In this document: positions 16,671-24,473 of the stretch, piece after piece
Position numbering within the stretch: position 1 is the stretch's first letter
Layout of the letters: every line of letters starts with the position of its first letter
Source of the DNA: Phaeobacter sp.
GTDB lineage: Bacteria > Pseudomonadota > Alphaproteobacteria > Rhodobacterales > Rhodobacteraceae
NCBI RefSeq assembly: GCF_022825805.1
Contig: NZ_JAJDWC010000003.1
Coordinates: 1-40,828, forward strand
DNA length: 40,828 nucleotides
Direction: 5' to 3'
Notes under the pieces: generated by a model
Databases searched by the model: none
What the model was told of the DNA's origin: nothing
Seen by the model: only the letters and a program-made list of their open reading frames with translations
Program-made: the position numbers and the translations under genes

Positions 16671-17756
16671 ATGGCAGTTGGACATTTTATCTGGACGGAT
16701 CTGTCCACCTTTGATCTGCCCCAGGCCCGGCGGTTTTACAGCGCGCTGTTTGATTGGTCCTTCGGCGGGGCGGACGACTATGATTTTGCCGTCTCCGCTG
16801 ATCAGCCGCGGGCGGCGATCTTCCCGATGCCAGCGGCTTTGGTGAAGATCAACATGCCGTCGTTTTGGATGTCCTATGTCGAAGTGGCAGACCTCGACGC
16901 CAGCGTTGCCATTGCCCGCGCCCATGATGGGGTCATCATCGAGATCGAGCCGCAAGCGTTTGACGCGCAAACACGGATCGCCCTGGTGCGTGATCCGGCA
17001 GGCGCGGGGTTCACCATGGTCGAAGGTCCGGGTCTACGCCCGCCAACAGGCATGATTCAGGGGGAGGCAGTTCAACTGGGTGATGTGTTGCGGCGCTATC
17101 ATCATCTGCCGGATATTGCGCAAATATCTGGCTTTTATGGCGATCTCTTTGGCTGGCGGTTCGACAAGATCAGCAACAGCCCGTGGCCCGTCTATGACAT
17201 CCGTCACCCTGACGGCAGTCTTGTGGCCCAGGCCGAAGAGGTGCCCGAAGACATCCGCGGCAAGTTCCGGTACTGGATGCCGTGTTTTGCCGTGCCCTCC
17301 CTGGGGCTGAGCCAGCAGATCGTGGCGGCGCAGCAGGGCGAGGTGACTGTGGATCTCGCCGATGGCCGCTTGATGGTCGCGGACGAGCAGGGGGCGACCT
17401 TCATGGTGCAGGCTGATGCGGGTGCGGCGGCGCGGCCCAATCGACCTGCGCAAACCGGCGGTGGCAGCGCAGGCGCAAACGCAACGGGGGCATCCGCAAC
17501 GGGGTCTGTTCCATGGCGCGCTGCCCTTGGCTTGCTGTGCATCTGGCTGGCGGTGGTTTTTGACCTGCCGTTGTTCTGGGGGCTTTTGTTTTTGATGTGG
17601 AGCTGGTCCGCCCTGCGTGCGGGGCGTGCGGATTTCATCGACCCGGTGGACCGCCATCGCAATCCGATCCTGTTCTGGGGCTTATCTGCCACTTGGATCG
17701 GTCTGAGCCTCTGGATGATTGGCCAATCGCTGCTGCCTTTGCTGGCGGCGCATTAG
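16671..17756 (+). CDS. Double VOC (glyoxalase-like) protein fused to C-terminal membrane helices
   Basis: A 361-residue protein. Two tandem vicinal-oxygen-chelate domains cover about 1-120 (VGHFIWTDLSTFDLPQARRF, VRDPAGAGFTMVEG) and 135-262 (ISGFYGDLFGWRFDKIS, ATFMVQAD). A Gly/Ala/Thr-rich linker follows (about 270-288, GGGSAGANATGASATG), then 2-3 hydrophobic helices (LGLLCIWLAVVFDLPLFWGLLFLMW and FWGLSATWIGLSLWMIG, both in part) to the C terminus. VOC proteins of this subclass are normally soluble and around 260 residues, so the membrane tail is an addition. The ATG at 16671 has ACGGAGG 7 bases upstream; an in-frame reading from 16629 is less likely. The substrate is unknown; the fusion would place a small-molecule-binding module at the inner face of the membrane. 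Confidence 0.85.
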   Translation: MAVGHFIWTDLSTFDLPQARRFYSALFDWSFGGADDYDFAVSADQPRAAIFPMPAALVKINMPSFWMSYVEVADLDASVAIARAHDGVIIEIEPQAFDAQTRIALVRDPAGAGFTMVEGPGLRPPTGMIQGEAVQLGDVLRRYHHLPDIAQISGFYGDLFGWRFDKISNSPWPVYDIRHPDGSLVAQAEEVPEDIRGKFRYWMPCFAVPSLGLSQQIVAAQQGEVTVDLADGRLMVADEQGATFMVQADAGAAARPNRPAQTGGGSAGANATGASATGSVPWRAALGLLCIWLAVVFDLPLFWGLLFLMWSWSALRAGRADFIDPVDRHRNPILFWGLSATWIGLSLWMIGQSLLPLLAAH

Positions 17757-18107
17757 CCGGGCGCGCAGGACGCACAGAGCGCAAAGGCCAGCCTAACCAG
17801 CGCTATATTTGCAGGGTGTTGCAGGGCAGCGTACGCACGCTTTGGGGATCGCTCAGATTTATCTGCCATAGTGGTGGCTGATCATGATCACGGGTCGGGG
17901 TTTGGCACCCCCGGCCACAGGAAACGGGCCCATTGGCACGGGCACGCATCAACCGACGTTCAGCGTACGGCCCGGATCGGGTCGGCCAAATCCGCTTCTG
18001 GCGGCCGCCATTTTGCTCTTTATCCCTGCCGCGCAGGGCTGATTGCCCAGACTACCCCAAACGACCAAAGTGGTCCTGGCGTATCGGATCCCACTGAACC
18101 GCATACC

Positions 18108-18135
18108 AGTTGACCAAACCCAGTTAACCAAACCC
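18108..18135. repeat. Tandem repeat, 14 bases x 2
   Basis: AGTTGACCAAACCC (18108-18121) is followed directly by AGTTAACCAAACCC (18122-18135), with one mismatch. Confidence 0.85.
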
Positions 18136-18204
18136 GGTGACCTGTCCTCCCAGAGGCCACAGGGCCCATGGCTCTGCCGTGGCGCTGGGCCACTGTTCGT
18201 GTCA

Positions 18205-18252
18205 TGCCTGTGCCACTGTCTGTGCAACTGCCTGCGCCACGGCCTGTGCAAC
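18205..18252. repeat. Degenerate tandem array, 12 bases x 4
   Basis: Four 12-base units of the form TGCCTGTGCMAC run from 18205 to 18252 and a partial fifth follows. It is non-coding, in the upstream region of the dehydrogenase gene. Confidence 0.85.
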
Positions 18253-18511
18253 TGCCTGCCATGTTGGCCCGCGCGATCAGCCGAACCAACTGGTCCGCCA
18301 ACCGGGGAATCCCCCAGCAGGCTCATCCCGCTTCAAACAAAGGCGAAATACGGCCCACGGATCAGAGAATCCGCCAAATGGGTCCAGAAACCGACAATCA
18401 GGCACGCCCTAGGTCGGTTTTGTCATGTTTTGGGTCGGATGGCTTTGGAGCAAAATCGCCAGCCAAGGCATAACACCGGGCAACGAGTCATCATTTCGGG
18501 AGAGTGGGCCC

Positions 18512-21019
18512 ATGAAAACCCAAGTCAAAGCATTGGTCGTCGGCGGCGGTGCCGTCGGAACATCCATTGCCTATCACCTGGCCAAGGCGGGATGGGACGA
18601 TGTGATGCTGATTGAACGGGACGAGCTGACATCCGGCTCCACCTGGCACGCGGCCGGCCTGCTGCCGCTGTTCAACATGTCCTATGCGACCACCCACATC
18701 CACCAATACTCCGTCGACTTCTACAAGACTTTGGAAGAAGAAACCGGCCTGAACGCTGGTTTTGCGGTGGTGGGCAACCTGCGCATGGCGCAGACCCAGG
18801 AGCGTATGGATGAATATATGCTCTACGCCTCCACAGCGGAAACCTGTGGCGTCAAATACGAATGGCTCACCCCAGATGAGATCAAGGCCCGCTGGCCGCT
18901 GATCAACACCGAGGATCTGAAGGGCGCGATCTATCACACCGAAGATGGCTACATCAATCCAGCCGACGTGACCCAGGCGATGGCCAAAGGTGCGCGTCAG
19001 CGCGGTGTCGAAATCGTGCGCAAACTGCAGGCCGACGAATACCACTGGACCGGCACCCATTGGGAAGTCACCTGCACGCAGATGGTCGAAAAAGGTGGCA
19101 ACCTGGTGGAAAGCGACGAGAAAGTCGTGATCACTGCCGAGCACGTCGTCACCGCTTCGGGCAACCACGCACAGCGCACCGCGAAGAAACTGGGCATCAA
19201 GATCCCGGCCATTCCGGTGGAACACCAGTTCATCGTCACCGATGTGGACCCAAGCCTGCAGAAATGGCGCGAAGAGGGCAACCCCGAGCACCCCGTTATC
19301 CGTGACGCCGATGCGCAATCCTATGTGCGCGAAGAGCGCGGCGGCTGGATCCTGGGCGTCTATGAGAAAAACGCACCGGCCTGCTTTGAACATGGCGTGC
19401 CAGACAGCTTCCGTGCCGATCTCTTCCCGCTCGATCTGGAGCGGATCGAAGACCAGTACATGGCGATGATCCACCGGATGCCGTCCTGTGAGGAAAGCGG
19501 TCTGAAGGATGATTTCAACGGCCCGATCTGCTACACGCCTGATGGCAACCCGCTGGTTGGTCCTGCACCGGGCCTGCGCAACATGTGGCTGGCGGAAGGC
19601 TTCTCCTTCGGCATCACCGCTGCGGGTGGCACCGGCTACTATCTGGCACAGATGATGGTCGACGGCGAAGCCGAGATCGACATGGCCTCGCTGGACCCGA
19701 AACGGTATTCCTCCAACTGGATGACCACCGAGTTCGCGGCGCGCAAGAACGAAGAGTGCTACGACCACGTCTACATTCTGCACCACCCCGACGAAGAGCG
19801 CCCTGCCGCCCGTCCGCTGCGCACAGCGCCAGCGTTTGATCGCCAAAAAGCCCGCGGTGCCCAGTTCGGTTGGGTCAACGGCTGGGAGCGTCCCAACTAC
19901 TACGGTCCGCTGGATGCGGCTGAAAACTTCGACGAAGAGAGCCGGTCGTTCCGTCGCGGCAAATGGTGGCAGTATGCCGTCGAAGAGGCCAAGTCGATCC
20001 GCGAAGGTGTTGGCCTCATCGACGCAACCGCCTTCACCAAACATGTCGTCAAAGGCCCCGGTGCCACCCAGTTCCTCGACTGGTTCACCTGCAACAAGCT
20101 GCCGAAGGTTGGTCGCATCAACCTGACCTACGCTCTGACCGCTTTTGGCACCACCCGCACCGAATACACCATCGTGCGCAACGGCGAGAACAACTACTAT
20201 CTGGTCTCCGCCGGTGCCTGGTCCGAATATGACGCCGACTTCCTGCGCAAGGCGGCTGAGGACAAGATGGAAGAGTTCGGCTACATCGAAATCCAGGACG
20301 TCACCACCCAATGGGGCGTGTTCGCCATCGCAGGACCAAAATCCCGCGATGTGCTGAAAGAGGTGATCGTGGATGCCGATCCGGAAACCGCGCTGTCCAA
20401 CAAGCGGTTCCCCTGGCTGTCGGCCCGTCAGATCGAACTGGGGATGTGCCCGGTCAATGCGATCCGCGTGGCCTACACCGGTGAGCTGGGCTGGGAGCTG
20501 CACCACCCGATCGAGATGCAGAACTACCTGTTCGATCTGCTCGAAAAAGCGGGCGAAAAGCACGGTATGAAGCTGGTCGGTGCGCGGGCTCAGAACTGGC
20601 TGCGTCAGGAAAAATCCTACCGTGCCTTCGGCAACGAACTGGGCCGTGACGCCACCCCGCTCGAGGCGGATCTGCCACGCTTTGTCGATCTGGAGAAAGA
20701 CTTCAACGGCAAGGACAAAATGGTCGAAACCGGTGTGCGCTTCAAATGCTGCACCCTGCTGATCGACGGTCCAAGCGATGCAGACCCCTGGGGTCGCGAA
20801 GCGCTCTACACCGAAGATGGCACCCGCGTGGGCCGTCTGACCTCCGGTGGCTACTCCGTGGCCTTCGAGAAGTCGATCGGCATGGGCTATGTGCGTCCCG
20901 AGGATGCGGTTGAAGGCACCAAGCTGAAGGTGAAGATCCAGGACAAACTGTGGGATGCGGTCGTCACCTGCGACAGCCCCTATGATCCGAAGAACGAAAC
21001 CATCCGCGTCAACGGATAA
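18512..21019 (+). CDS. Dimethylglycine/sarcosine dehydrogenase family protein (FAD oxidase plus GcvT domains)
   Basis: An 835-residue flavoprotein that demethylates an N-methylglycine, passing the one-carbon unit to tetrahydrofolate. The N-terminal DAO domain begins ALVVGGGAVGTSIAYHLA, and SGSTWHAAGLLP carries His46, the position that covalently holds FAD in mammalian dimethylglycine dehydrogenase. A middle FAO-type domain follows (about 370-430), then the GcvT aminomethyltransferase domains from about 430 to the end (GVFAIAGPKSRDVL, AYTGELGWELHHP, LTSGGYSVAFEKSIGMGYV). The ATG at 18512 has GGGAGAG 8 bases upstream. Codon choice is strongly biased, as in highly expressed genes. In roseobacters such enzymes serve glycine betaine or choline breakdown, but the next enzymes are not adjacent. 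Dimethylglycine and sarcosine cannot be separated from sequence alone. Confidence 0.9.
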   Translation: MKTQVKALVVGGGAVGTSIAYHLAKAGWDDVMLIERDELTSGSTWHAAGLLPLFNMSYATTHIHQYSVDFYKTLEEETGLNAGFAVVGNLRMAQTQERMDEYMLYASTAETCGVKYEWLTPDEIKARWPLINTEDLKGAIYHTEDGYINPADVTQAMAKGARQRGVEIVRKLQADEYHWTGTHWEVTCTQMVEKGGNLVESDEKVVITAEHVVTASGNHAQRTAKKLGIKIPAIPVEHQFIVTDVDPSLQKWREEGNPEHPVIRDADAQSYVREERGGWILGVYEKNAPACFEHGVPDSFRADLFPLDLERIEDQYMAMIHRMPSCEESGLKDDFNGPICYTPDGNPLVGPAPGLRNMWLAEGFSFGITAAGGTGYYLAQMMVDGEAEIDMASLDPKRYSSNWMTTEFAARKNEECYDHVYILHHPDEERPAARPLRTAPAFDRQKARGAQFGWVNGWERPNYYGPLDAAENFDEESRSFRRGKWWQYAVEEAKSIREGVGLIDATAFTKHVVKGPGATQFLDWFTCNKLPKVGRINLTYALTAFGTTRTEYTIVRNGENNYYLVSAGAWSEYDADFLRKAAEDKMEEFGYIEIQDVTTQWGVFAIAGPKSRDVLKEVIVDADPETALSNKRFPWLSARQIELGMCPVNAIRVAYTGELGWELHHPIEMQNYLFDLLEKAGEKHGMKLVGARAQNWLRQEKSYRAFGNELGRDATPLEADLPRFVDLEKDFNGKDKMVETGVRFKCCTLLIDGPSDADPWGREALYTEDGTRVGRLTSGGYSVAFEKSIGMGYVRPEDAVEGTKLKVKIQDKLWDAVVTCDSPYDPKNETIRVNG

Positions 21020-21074
21020 TTACCCGGCTCAACTGGCAGTGCGGGGGCTGATGTTCCCGCAATGACCTGATGAA

Positions 21075-21110
21075 AAAGCCCCGGCCAGATTGGTCGGGGC
21101 TTTGTTTATT
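21075..21110 (+). terminator. Intrinsic terminator after the dehydrogenase
   Basis: AAAGCCCCGGCCA (21075-21087) pairs with TGGTCGGGGCTTT (21091-21103), with one G-T pair and a 3-base loop, followed by GTTTATT. It separates this gene from the convergent methyltransferase gene and may serve both. Confidence 0.85.
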
Positions 21111-21131
21111 GGGGCTTTGGTTCCGGTGCGA

Positions 21132-22424
21132 TCAATGTACCGCGGCCGGGGGCAGGCCGTGGGGCGGCGGTGCCGTGGGCGTCCAGAAATCGGCGGTATC
21201 CTGTGGCTCTGTCGTATCCTGTGACAGCGCTGCATCCTGCTCATGTGCAGGCACGCTCCACTGCGGCGCAAGCCAGACCGCGCCGGGTTCTGCCAGTCCG
21301 GGCTGTGCTGGCAGGGCTGCCTCTGCAGTGGTCTCTGCGGGGGCGGGTGCGATGGTCAGGCTCAGTTCTGCGGCATCATGCTGCGCCAGAACCGCAAGCT
21401 CTGCGCCCGGTGTGACCCTGCGGGGGCTGTCCAGCAAAAAGGCCGTCCGCCCCCAATGCCCATCCGAGGCGATGGAATTGTTGACCGAAATGCCCGGTGC
21501 CAGCTGCATGTCAAAGGTCACCAGAACCGCATGGGCCGTGCCCGGCATGTTGCAGGTCAATGTGGCGGCCTTGGCCGCAGGCTCAATGCTGGGGCGGGTG
21601 AAGTCGAAGGTGAACAAGGGCTGCCCCAGTCCCAGAGAGCGCGGCGGGCTGGCCTCGAACTCGCCGGGCGTCAGCTGCGCCACATTGGCAAAGCGGTGGA
21701 AGGCCCGCAGATCAAACCCTTCGGCCACGGGGGGCTGCCATTGTTGCGCCAGATGCGGGGCCTCAATCGGCTGGGCCAGCAGGCGCCCGGATTCGGGGAT
21801 TGCGCGGGCCGCAGGTTTTGCCAGAGCGGCCATCGCATGGGTCAATGTGGCCAACGCCCCTTCGCCCAACAGCACGGTGTCAACGATTTCGGAAATCACC
21901 ACATCGGCGGGTCCGGGCATATCCTGGCCCAGCACGATGTCATGCGACCACTTGTTGATCACTGTGATCCGGTCACTCAGCCCGTTGTCGGCGATCACCT
22001 GTCGCGCGGCCTGCGCAATCAGCGGCTGTTGCTCGCAGGTATAAACATGGCGCGCTCCGGCCCGCGCCGCCAGCATGGCGGTCAGCCCGGCACCACAGCC
22101 GATGTCCAGCACGATGTCACCGGGACGGACCTTGGCCGCGATGGCGGCGGCATAGGCCTCATTGCGGGCCTGATCGGCGAGCATCGGAAAATGCCAGCGC
22201 GGCACAAAGGTCTGATAGAGCCGTTCCCGCAGGATCTGCGCTTCGTGGTGGAGCGGATCCTGTGCCAGCGCCGCCTCCAACAGCTCGGAGGTCTGCAGCC
22301 CGCCATCAGCGAGAGAGGCGGATTTCGCGCGCGCCACCAGCTGATCGGCTGTTTCGCTCGGCGGTGTGGCCCCGGCGATCAGGGCGTTGGTGGCATCGGT
22401 GACAGGCGATTGGGTCTCAAGCAA
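21132..22424 (-). CDS. PRMT7-like protein methyltransferase (S-adenosylmethionine-dependent)
   Basis: A 430-residue methyltransferase with features of protein arginine methyltransferases. A helical N-terminal region (about 20-70) precedes RWHFPMLADQARNEAY (76-91), a block very like the N-terminal helix of PRMT7. AdoMet motif I is VLDIGCGAG (105-113), followed by YTCEQ. A double-Glu loop is present in ISEIVDTVLLGEG (Glu179, Glu188). DGHWGRTAFLL (321-330) matches the HW loop of the PRMT barrel. The last 70 residues are Pro/Ala/Thr-rich and likely disordered. The start appears to be TTG at 22424, with AAGGGAAA upstream, as no ATG is in frame nearby. It is probably monocistronic: 175 bases separate it from the operon upstream. 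Arginine methylation is inferred from motifs; the target is unknown. Confidence 0.82.
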   Translation of the reverse strand: MLETQSPVTDATNALIAGATPPSETADQLVARAKSASLADGGLQTSELLEAALAQDPLHHEAQILRERLYQTFVPRWHFPMLADQARNEAYAAAIAAKVRPGDIVLDIGCGAGLTAMLAARAGARHVYTCEQQPLIAQAARQVIADNGLSDRITVINKWSHDIVLGQDMPGPADVVISEIVDTVLLGEGALATLTHAMAALAKPAARAIPESGRLLAQPIEAPHLAQQWQPPVAEGFDLRAFHRFANVAQLTPGEFEASPPRSLGLGQPLFTFDFTRPSIEPAAKAATLTCNMPGTAHAVLVTFDMQLAPGISVNNSIASDGHWGRTAFLLDSPRRVTPGAELAVLAQHDAAELSLTIAPAPAETTAEAALPAQPGLAEPGAVWLAPQWSVPAHEQDAALSQDTTEPQDTADFWTPTAPPPHGLPPAAVH

Positions 22425-22555
22425 CTTTCAATTTTCCCTTCATTTGAGGCAAATGCGTTGAGGGAACTATCGAAGGGATGCTTCTAATTTTCGGTAAAAG
22501 GATGCGGTCTGCGCACAAAGATTTTTGCCGCAGCATGCAGCGGTCATTTCCCGGC

Positions 22556-22597
22556 GCTCATGGCCCGGTGCGCATGGCCCGCTGCTCATGGCCTGGC
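22556..22597. repeat. Tandem repeat, 14 bases x 3
   Basis: Three units close to GCTCATGGCCCGGT occupy 22556-22569, 22570-22583 and 22584-22597; a decayed fourth begins at 22598 and runs into the stop codon of the DUF938 gene. It lies immediately after that gene. Confidence 0.88.
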
Positions 22598-22599
22598 GC

Positions 22600-23289
22600 T
22601 CAGTCTCCCTGGCCAGCCGCGGGTGCGACGGCGACCAGCGCCAGATTGTTGGCAGGCAGTTCCAGCGTCTGTTCCAGCTGCAGACCGTGCTGCGTCAGCC
22701 AATCGGCGACAGTGCTGACATCCTTGTAGCCAACCTCCGGATCATGGGCGACCAGCGCATTGTGGAACGTCTGATCCCCCTCTGATGTCAGCTGCCCGTC
22801 GCGCATGAAAGGCCCATAGATCATGAACCGGCCCTGCGGTGCGAGATGGGCCGCGGCATTGCGGATCACCATCTCGGCCTCTGCTGCGCTGATCAAATGC
22901 AGAAGGTTGCACAGGGTGATCAGATCATAGCGGCCAAAATCAGCGGGCCAGGTGGGATCGGTCGCATCCAGATGCAGGGCAGGGGCGATGTCAAATGTGC
23001 TCTCTGCGGCGAAGGCATCAATGCTGGCCCGGCGCCGGGGGTCGATTTCGCTGGGCTGCCAGCGCAGATGTGGGCAGCGCGCGGCAAAGCCTACGATATG
23101 CTGCCCGGTGCCACTGGCAATTTCCAGCGCGATGGGGCGGGGGTCGCCTGCGGGCGGGGCAATGCTGGCGATCACATCGGCAATCGGCGCCAGATTGCGC
23201 GCGGCAGAAGGCGAAAACAGCTTGTCAGGCTCGTCCGCCGCAGCCGGGGCCGCAACGGATGCCGTGTCGGGAACAGAGCGCAAAACCAT
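22600..23289 (-). CDS. DUF938 (METTL26-like) SAM-dependent methyltransferase
   Basis: A 229-residue class I methyltransferase of the DUF938 family. Hallmarks are FSPSAARNLAPIADVI, the AdoMet loop IALEIASGTGQHIVGFA, WQPSEIDPRR, DLITLCNLLHLIS and FMIYGPFMRDGQLTSEGDQTF (in part). The substrate of this widespread family is not known. Its ATG shares one base with the stop of the flavoprotein gene upstream (TGATG), with GGAGG about 10 bases before the start, so it is translationally coupled. The gene ends inside the edge of a 14-base tandem array. It is the last gene of the operon that begins with the aldo/keto reductase. Confidence 0.88.
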   Translation of the reverse strand: MVLRSVPDTASVAAPAAADEPDKLFSPSAARNLAPIADVIASIAPPAGDPRPIALEIASGTGQHIVGFAARCPHLRWQPSEIDPRRRASIDAFAAESTFDIAPALHLDATDPTWPADFGRYDLITLCNLLHLISAAEAEMVIRNAAAHLAPQGRFMIYGPFMRDGQLTSEGDQTFHNALVAHDPEVGYKDVSTVADWLTQHGLQLEQTLELPANNLALVAVAPAAGQGD

Positions 23290-24473
23290 CAGGCAGAGGC
23301 CTCCAAATCAGGTCGATGCAGCCGGGCAGGGCTGAGCGCGGCAACAGTGGCAGCGTCGATCTCGGGGGGCTGACCCGTGATCAAGGCTGCGATCAACCGT
23401 CCCGCCGCTGGTGAGGATTGCACGCCATAGCCGCCCTGGCCTGCGCACCAGACAAACGATGGGTCCACGGGATCGGGGCCCAGCACGGGCACCCCATCGG
23501 CAACGAAGCTGCGCAGCCCCGCCCAATTGTGTTCCACCCGCGTCACCGGCGTGCGCATCACCGCCTCATAGCGCGCCAGCCCCTCGGCCAGGACCATGTC
23601 ATCGGCATAGGCGTCTTGTGGCGGCATCGGATCTGCATCTGCGGGGGACACCAACAGCTTGCCCGCGTCGGGTTTGGCATACCAGCGCTCGCTCACGCCC
23701 ATGATCATCGGCCAGTCCCTGACGTCATGGCCTGCCGGGGCAGGCAACCGCGCCATCGAACGTCGTTTGGGTTGCAGCCCAATGGGGGCGATCCCTGCCA
23801 GTCGGGCGATGTCATCGGCCCAGGCACCTGCGGCGTTCACCACATAGGTCGCGCGCAGCTGTTCCTGTCCGGATCGGGTCGCAATCGTGACCTCCCATCC
23901 CACATGAGCCCCAGCCTGGCCAGATTGCAAATCGTCGGATTTTAACTCGCCAGATTGCAACTCATCTGGCCCAAGTCGGCGCATCGCGGTCACCTGTGCG
24001 CCGGTGCGCAGGGTGCCGCCCTTGCGGCGCAGCTCCTTGGCAAAATCCTGCAGCAGGCGATCCGCATCCAGATCCTCTGCGGTGTCGTGATAGGCGGCAA
24101 ACCCGATCTTCTCTGGGTCGAGATCCGGCACCATCTGCACCGCCTGTTCCACGGGAATCACGGTCATCGACAGGGTGGCGCAATCCGCAGCAAACTCGTC
24201 TGCCTGCGCGGGGCTGCCCACCAGCATCATGCCACGCGGGCTGAGATAGCCATTGTTTCGGTGATGGGCTTCGCTCGCGCGCGACAGCACCCGCACCGGG
24301 GCAGGGCCATACTCCGCCTCAAACATCGCAGCAGAGCGTCCCGAGGCGTGATAGCCGGGGGCGGTTTCCATCTCGATCACCTGCACTGACATGGTATCAG
24401 GCAGGGCCGCCGCGGCGCTGAGCCCAGCCAGCCCCCCGCCAATCACCAGCACATCTATGTGCTGTTGCGTCAT
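23289..24473 (-). CDS. FAD-dependent D-amino acid dehydrogenase, D-arginine dehydrogenase (DauA)-like
   Basis: A 394-residue DAO-family flavoprotein. It begins VLVIGGGLAGLSAA and contains APGYHASGRSAAMF, VVNAAGAWADDIARLAG, GLQPKRRSMARLP, DWPMIMGV, WYAKPDAGKLLVSPADADP, WAGLRSFVADGVPVLGPDP and AGQGGYGVQSSPAAG. These closely track the order and wording of Pseudomonas D-arginine dehydrogenase, so oxidative deamination of a D-amino acid (probably basic or broad range) is likely. A 15-base repeat encoding ELQSG/ELKSD/DLQSG expands a loop near residue 175. Its ATG overlaps the stop of the aldo/keto reductase gene by 4 bases, and its stop overlaps the DUF938 start. Electrons would go to the respiratory chain or oxygen. 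Confidence 0.87.
   Translation of the reverse strand: MTQQHIDVLVIGGGLAGLSAAAALPDTMSVQVIEMETAPGYHASGRSAAMFEAEYGPAPVRVLSRASEAHHRNNGYLSPRGMMLVGSPAQADEFAADCATLSMTVIPVEQAVQMVPDLDPEKIGFAAYHDTAEDLDADRLLQDFAKELRRKGGTLRTGAQVTAMRRLGPDELQSGELKSDDLQSGQAGAHVGWEVTIATRSGQEQLRATYVVNAAGAWADDIARLAGIAPIGLQPKRRSMARLPAPAGHDVRDWPMIMGVSERWYAKPDAGKLLVSPADADPMPPQDAYADDMVLAEGLARYEAVMRTPVTRVEHNWAGLRSFVADGVPVLGPDPVDPSFVWCAGQGGYGVQSSPAAGRLIAALITGQPPEIDAATVAALSPARLHRPDLEASA
23919..23963 (-). repeat. In-frame tandem repeat, 15 bases x 3, in the flavoprotein
   Basis: GCCAGATTGCAA occurs identically at 23919-23930 and 23949-23960, with a decayed middle copy at 23934-23945. The 15-base period encodes LQSG/LKSD-type pentapeptides in a surface loop. 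Confidence 0.8.

Larger units (their letters stand above)
17757..18511. other. Long non-coding stretch with several small repeats
   Basis: These 755 bases hold no credible gene: the open frames on both strands are compositionally odd and lack ribosome sites. Visible structure includes a perfect 12-base palindrome TGATCATGATCA (17879-17890), a 14-base duplication (18108-18135), a 12-base degenerate tandem array (18205-18252), and an inverted repeat AAACCGAC/GTCGGTTT (18388-18395 and 18413-18420) followed by TTGTC about 90 bases before the next start. The promoter of the 18512 gene must lie here. An unannotated small RNA or a decayed gene cannot be excluded. Confidence 0.5.

Noticed and set aside
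18205-18252. 12-base array considered as a CRISPR
   Set aside because: Units are contiguous, short and degenerate, with no spacers and no cas genes.
17949-18326. Minus-strand frame in the long non-coding stretch
   Set aside because: It is built largely from the 12-base tandem array, has no ribosome site and gives a compositionally implausible protein.
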